Shown piece by piece: positions 59,032-64,000 of a stretch of 64,000 bases of DNA. This DNA comes from Neoceratodus forsteri (lineage: Eukaryota > Chordata > Ceratodontiformes > Ceratodontidae), in contig CM028132.1 in NCBI GenBank assembly GCA_016271365.2, forward strand, positions 1,189,333,001-1,189,397,000, given 5' to 3'. Numbering within the stretch: the first letter of the stretch is position 1; the number at the start of each line of letters is the position of its first letter. The position numbers and the translations under genes were made by a program. The notes under the pieces were generated by a model, which saw only the letters and a list, made by a program, of their open reading frames with translations, had not been told where the DNA came from and searched no databases.

Positions 59032-60925
59032 TGTAACCCCCCTACAAATAGGGGTTCCCAAAAAGTCTTGCTTGAGCTTGCCTAAATGCTCACTGCCAGG
59101 CTGGTGTCCTGCGTTTTAGCAGTTTAAATGTGATTGCCAGAGAGTGCCTGTATAGCCTCTGTGCACTGTCTCTTTAAGAGCTGCCTGGATTGCAGTCATA
59201 AGTAATCTGAGAGGGAGCTCTGTTGAAAGATGTAACTATTTGCTGAAAATCATTAAGAGTGATAATTATAATGTAGTTTGTCTAACCTGCCTTCTTTGCA
59301 ACAAGGACTATTTTGTTTATCTCCACTATCTTGGTCCTGGACTGCCGAATTGGACAAATCAGTACTGGTGGGACCTAAAATGGAGCCGAACTACAGGAGC
59401 TGTCTGGAGTCAAAATCTGTAGGAATTGTAGTTTTGGGCTTTTGGTGCCCTTTTGCACCTGAAGGGGGAGCCTTTGTTGTAACTGACAGACAGATCAGCC
59501 AACCAAATCTTTTGGATCTTGGGGAAAATCCCAGGCTTGCTGCAGTTTGAGTCAGATCTAAATTGGGAGCTGAAAAAGCAACCTGCTTGAGACAGTTGAG
59601 CAGCAGTTCTGTGTAGTTTTGCATGGGAGAACTGTGAAAGGGCTGAGTTTTGGCCTGCCTGCTGTCCCTGAGAGGGAAAAGGGAGTTTATTCAGACTGGA
59701 TCTGAGTTGTGAGGACTATTTAAGTCACTGGACTGTTACCAGGCTTTAACCTGAAGAAGACCGAAGGTTTGCTGAGTGTGATCGGCCTGTTAGGATTTCC
59801 AGCTGCTTTTGAATCCCCGGTTCGTGCAGAGGCTTTGCGATCATGACCAGAGAGCGGTTTGCCTGGTACAGTAGAATTTCCGTACATGTAAATGTGCTGT
59901 GTATTGAAAGTGGGTCGTGATTTGGTTCCCCACTGTGTGAACTGTGTTCTGCTTTCTGGAAGCTTTATCCAGCCTAATCAACTGAATCCACGTTCATCTC
60001 CATTCGGCCTTGGCCATGCCACGCTGGCCCTGCCAGACTACCCCACTGCACAGAGAAAGCCACCAACGAGAGAACTTCCAGGGGATCAGCCCCCTGCTCC
60101 ACACTTGAACAGGAACGACGCCTCTGTGAATCGTGTGGGCCCTGCTTCTCCTGGCACTCCAGATTAACCACCTGCGATCCCGATTTTCATCCAGCCTGTG
60201 TCCAGTCTTGGGTATCGTGAGGAATCACCAGGGTAGCTCCCTGCAACAACAGCCTAATCTAAAAGTGTGTCATCTGATTGTCTTGTTGTTTTTCTTTTCA
60301 CGAACTGAACCCTCCGGCTCCAGATTACAAATAGTGTGTGTTGTGCATGTTGTTTTCTTCCATCGCAGGGCCCCAACCACCTGCAACATTCCTGGCTAGC
60401 CCACCATTTTCCATCTGGGTACCCAGAGTGTGTGACAGTTTATGGACCCTGGAAGTGCATGCATAACTGTTTGATTGATAGAGCCTTTAATCAAATTAAC
60501 CTGATTACGCCCCTCCCTTGTTCAAGTCCCTTAAATAAATCAGATCTAACTCTTTTTTGCAGTTACCCTGACTGTGGTTCCAGTTTGTGCAGTACTGTAC
60601 TGCTGTTATTTGCTGTGTATAACCTTGTTTTACAGGGGGTCCCCAGGGCCGAGCCAGAGGAAAGCCCTGGTGATAAGTGCAAACAGTGTGGGTACTTATG
60701 TGGTGTATCAGGGGTATTGTAAAAGTGATTATTGTATATTGTTCCGGCCAGTAGTAAGGAAAGAGGGGGTTACAGTGTCCCGGAGGGCTGTGCCCAGGTT
60801 AGCTTGACCACTACCAACCCTGGCCTCCGGGTGGAGGCACCTGTTTCAGAGTAGGCCCCTTAATCTGCTACTAGCCAAGCAGGAAGTGGTAGTAGCCCTT
60901 GGGATAGTGCCACCTAGGGGATACA
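59032..60925 (+). mobile_element. LTR-4: solo-LTR-like element
   Basis: Begins TGTAACCCCCC and ends GGGGATACA (one change from the family end). Length is 1,894 bp. AATAAA is at 60,534-60,539. The acceptor (tttacag) precedes a mini-exon at 60,636-60,672, whose donor is changed to ataagt. The flanks tcag and gcca do not match, so no target duplication is visible. Collinear with LTR-R in inverse order. Confidence 0.78.
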
Positions 60926-62254
60926 GCCAAAAACATAAGAACAAATCAAAAGGCAGAATTCATGCATAATTAGGCCACCATGGCCTAGACTGTAATAACC
61001 TTTGGAAATGTTTGGTTTCAAGCAAATTGGATATTTGTTTCCTCCTTGCATGTGTTATGGATCCTGCATGCTACCCTTCATGTTAACTGACTCCTGATAT
61101 GCTGCCTCCGAGTGTACTAAATGCCTGACGTGCTTAAGAAATGTTAATAACAAATGCTTGTACCAAGTTGGATAAAAGGTTCTTAAGGAAGAACTAAAAA
61201 AGCTACATCAAATCGCAAGGCAGCAATTACAGGCCCAGACTTGGGCATAATTATATCTCTGTAGCAGAGGTTATAATTCTCTCAGTGTTTTGTACTTACA
61301 AATGGGATCCTATGCAAAGTTTGTTCATAGTTGGATTAGTGGTTGTCAGGATGTAGCCAATCACATGCCAGAGCTGCTGCATAATTAGGTAATCACAGCT
61401 GACATATTGATGTCCTGAATTAGTGATGTAAATATATGCTTATAACATGTTTGATCAATTCACAATTTGTTAAGTGGTTCCCCAGATCTAAACGAGAAAC
61501 AAATATGCTTGCAGATTAGACCAGGACAAAAACACATAGACCCTCTGGATTCACCTGTTGTTAAAAAAAATATTTATATTTACATGAATATTTACTGGAT
61601 TGTCATGTCATGGGTTTTGGACTCGCTATTTCCACAAGACAGAAGAGGTGTGCTCCTACACTTGGCAGGCTACATCGATTGCAAGGCCATCTTTTGCAAA
61701 CACATTTCTGTTTCTTCTGTGTTTTGAATTATAAGTTTATAGGGATGGTAGGAGGACCTCTTATGGATATGAGCGTGTCACCTCACGTGTTCAAAGGGCA
61801 AGAGAACTGCAAACCAAAGGATAGTCGTTCTGGTGCCCCAAGGTCACAAGAGGCAACATTTTTGTATCCATAAGAGGCTCTCCTAGCACCCTTATAAAGT
61901 GCAGATCATGGCACTATTTAGAAAAAAACACCTTTTTTGTGGGGGGACTGTTTGTGTGGTGCGAGCAGCAGTTGTCAGAAGCACATTACAGTGTGAGTAC
62001 GTTAGCTACTCCTGCGACAATAAGACCACTTCATGTGCAACTGAAGGAACCACTGTGATTGGTTGGGGAGCATCACATGATGCTCCCCTGCTCTATAATT
62101 ATATTTTTTCTACTAATAAATTAGCATTGGAAAATGTTTTTTTTTTGTTGCAGTTTGCTTACGTTGAATAGCTGAACTGAGATGCAACATCTTATTTTCA
62201 GTAGGGTTCTGATTCTACCCATTTCCACTGCTGGGTGTACTGGGACGCTGACAG
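60926..62254. other. No recognisable gene
   Basis: ORFs up to 90 codons without motifs. Short A and T runs. Nothing assignable. Confidence 0.4.
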
Positions 62255-62364
62255 ATAAGTGACTTGCTCAAGGTTGCAAAGTGAACATTTGGCTTCGGAG
62301 GGATTGGAACCTGTGATCTCCTGGTTCCCTAGCCAGTGTTCTGGTCACTAGACCCCACTGCCTG
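62255..62364 (-). mobile_element. tRNA-derived SINE fragment (MIR/CORE-like)
   Basis: On the minus strand it opens 'aggcagtggggtctagtgac', with B box 'caggttccaatccc', and continues to 'gcaaccttgagcaagtcact', the MIR-like core. The order A box, B box, core matches the SINEs at 25.3 and 27.3 kb but the sequence is more diverged. The tail is missing. Confidence 0.7.
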
Positions 62365-63089
62365 TTTTTAATCTGTTTCAAGATTATGTGTGAAAGTTGC
62401 TTTACAAAACTAAATTGTTAATGTAAAAATGTTTTTGTTCAGTAGGTTTAGGGAGCAACAATGGCTTTAAAGACGTACCATCAGTAACACTTTAAGATGT
62501 GGGAAACCTTCTGAAACTCTAATTTAAGTTTGTTGCTGTAAAGATTTCATTATACTTCTGCGCAGGCAGGGCATTATTTTCATTTCAAACCTGCAGACCC
62601 CTGAGGGACTCAGAATTACCGCAGAAGCTTTTGGGGGAAGTGATCTGAAAGTGCTTATGTATTATTCAGGGAAGTTGTAATGGCACCGTTTTTCTCCCAA
62701 AATATGGGGGGCTGATGAATACCAGAACTACAGACTCCCCAATGCCTTTAGTGTGAAGATGTTGAGGTATTTCTCAGAATAGATACAGCACATAATGAGA
62801 GCTTCCTCTTTCTGATGCTCAAACTCCCCTCTCTTTGTATTGGCCAGCCACGCACTGTTGGGACTCCCAACATTTTTTGTTTGCTTGCTTGAGCGCGGCA
62901 GGCACACTCTGAACAGGTCCATTCCTGGACTGTTTCCTAAGGGCCAGTCTGGAGGAACCCTATAATTCAAAACTTAACGGTTTGTTTATCAAGCGAAAGT
63001 CCTTTGTTGGTGCCTTCACTCAGTCCTGCTGAGTTCTGCATTGTATGTGTCAAGAGACTAAAAGAGCCTTTTAACGCTTTCTCTGCCAG
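62365..63089. other. No recognisable gene
   Basis: Non-repetitive-looking sequence leading up to the possible exon. It contains an 80-codon minus-strand frame without motifs. Confidence 0.35.
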
Positions 63090-63157
63090 GCTGCCAGGAG
63101 GGTTACCACAGGCACGGAGTATGACCTTGAGGATGATACGGTGGTGATGCAGTGACG
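63090..63157 (+). CDS. Possible terminal coding exon of an unidentified host gene
   Basis: A good acceptor (ttaacgctttctctgccag, ending 63,089) and donor (gtaagaat from 63,158) bound 68 bases. One frame reads AARRVTTGTEYDLEDDTVVM, then Q and TGA at 63,153-63,155. The other two frames are closed. The acidic EYDLEDD stretch differs from all element proteins nearby. If real, this is the last coding segment of a plus-strand gene with an intron in its 3' UTR, just 2 nt past the stop, and upstream sequence would be intronic. I do not recognise the protein; it could be chance. Confidence 0.35.
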
Positions 63158-63859
63158 GTAAGAATTGAAATCCTTTTCTTTTTTTTCCCTTTGTCTGTAG
63201 TTTTAGTTGCTGTGACCTTTTCTTTTACGCTCCTCCTGTGGGTTCTTGAAAACCAACATTATTCATCGGCTGTTCAGTCTTATTGTGTACTCGGCTCTCC
63301 AGTCTTAGTTGAGCAAGAAAGGAGATTCAGTAAAAGTTCTCAGTATCATTGCTTGTTTTAAATTGCTTTTAGTTTTCTAAATTATCAAACGGAGTTGTAA
63401 TATGGGTATTTGTTTTATTTTTTTCTATCTTAGCATTGGCCAGAAAGGAAAATATATATTTTTTTTAAATAAAACTTGGATCTCTCTCTAGACAAAGGCA
63501 ATATTTCTTAAATTAAAATGTGGTACTATCACAAAGGCATAGTGGTGAGATGAGAGAAATTGCAAGAGGGAACATACTCAAGTTTAATTGTCAAATAAGT
63601 TTTAGGCAGCGTGGTAGAATTTGTAACCAGAATTGGTGTAGCAGCTTGAAGGAAATGCAGAGTATTTTCTAATCCTTAAGCAACAATAGCCAAATGTCAC
63701 TAATATTTGTTAGTGGTCATGGAGGGTGGTGATGGTGGGAGGGTGGGAGAAGTAGTGCAAACCAAGATCAGCTGGTGTGTCTGAGAAGCCAGTGTTGGTT
63801 TAGCTTTAGCAAGAGGTGAACAAAGTAGGTGATTTGATACATTTTATTGTAACAAAAAG
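63158..63859. other. No recognisable gene
   Basis: AT-rich sequence with a poly-T run after the putative donor. A G-rich stretch lies near 63,725. Nothing assignable. Confidence 0.4.
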
Positions 63860-63987
63860 ACATTTTCAGTACACAAGCTTTCAGGCTTACACAGAGCTCT
63901 TCAGATGATGGCAGCTTGTACGTAGAACCTGCTGTTGCCTGAAGAAGGGCTCTGTGTAAACCTGAAAGCTTGTGTACTAAAAATGTA
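63860..63987. repeat. Long inverted repeat
   Basis: acattttcagtacacaagct through cagagctcttcag (63,860-63,904) pairs with 63,939-63,987 (ctgaagaagggctctgtgta ... acttaaaa-like end) with few mismatches over about 45 bases. A loop of about 34 bases separates the arms. The right arm includes 'cctgaaagcttgtgtactaa', which looks like a dispersed repeat end, so this is probably two opposed copies of one 3' end or a small palindromic element. Confidence 0.75.
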
Positions 63988-64000
63988 TTTGCGGTCCAAC

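Noticed and set aside
59028..60929. Target duplication around LTR-4
   Set aside because: The flanks tcag and gcca differ. The end itself is mutated, so a duplication may have been lost, but none can be claimed.

Overview
The window looks like vertebrate nuclear DNA made almost entirely of transposable elements. CR1, L2, L1/Tx1 and DIRS retroelements, a Tc1 transposon, tRNA-derived SINEs with a MIR-like core, and CR1 tails ending in a 'catagaaacatag' type motif together suggest an amphibian-like genome, perhaps a caecilian. That is inference from element content; no host gene identifies the species. No intact gene is visible. The only host-like signal is a possible 68-nt exon at 63,090-63,157 (+).

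Layout. 1-10.4 kb is a nest: a decayed DIRS element (methyltransferase-like piece at 0.9 kb; recombinase end and terminal repeats at 3.8-4.7 kb), a CR1 (-) at 1.2-3.2 kb, an L2 tail (+) at 3.2-3.8 kb, and a second CR1-clade LINE (-) split by an L1 3' end (-). That L1 is itself split by an L2-clade LINE (+), which holds a long-terminal-repeat-like element (LTR-1). 10.4-14.2 kb has no recognisable gene. 14.2-20.9 kb is an old DIRS element with a 27-bp tandem repeat expansion, split by LTR-2. 21.9-26.0 kb is an inverted copy of the same LTR family, split by LTR-3 and a SINE. 26-31 kb holds SINE and MITE-like repeats and hairpins.

31.2-33.7 kb is a CR1 (-). 33.9-41.8 kb is a Tx1-clade LINE (+) with a zinc-knuckle ORF1 and an APE-RT ORF2, split inside the reverse transcriptase by a Tc1/mariner element (38,006-39,599) with IR/DR ends. 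43.3-44.0 kb is another LINE fragment (-). 44.2-54.1 kb is a nearly full-length CR1 (-) split in its ORF1 esterase domain by a full-length but mutated DIRS element (47,687-53,579), which keeps both terminal repeats and an internal complementary region that copies its own end-to-end junction. 57.4-58.5 kb is a 45-bp minisatellite open over long stretches. 59.0-60.9 kb is LTR-4. The last 3 kb holds a SINE fragment, the possible exon and a long inverted repeat.

The most distinctive finding is a family of five 1.6-2.1 kb elements that begin TGTAACCCC and end GGGGTTACA (the last copy ends GGGGATACA and the inverted copy has a mutated end). Four of the five are flanked by matching 4-bp duplications. 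All five carry an AATAAA signal followed by a splice acceptor-donor pair bounding a 27-39 nt mini-exon. No internal coding region of this family is present.
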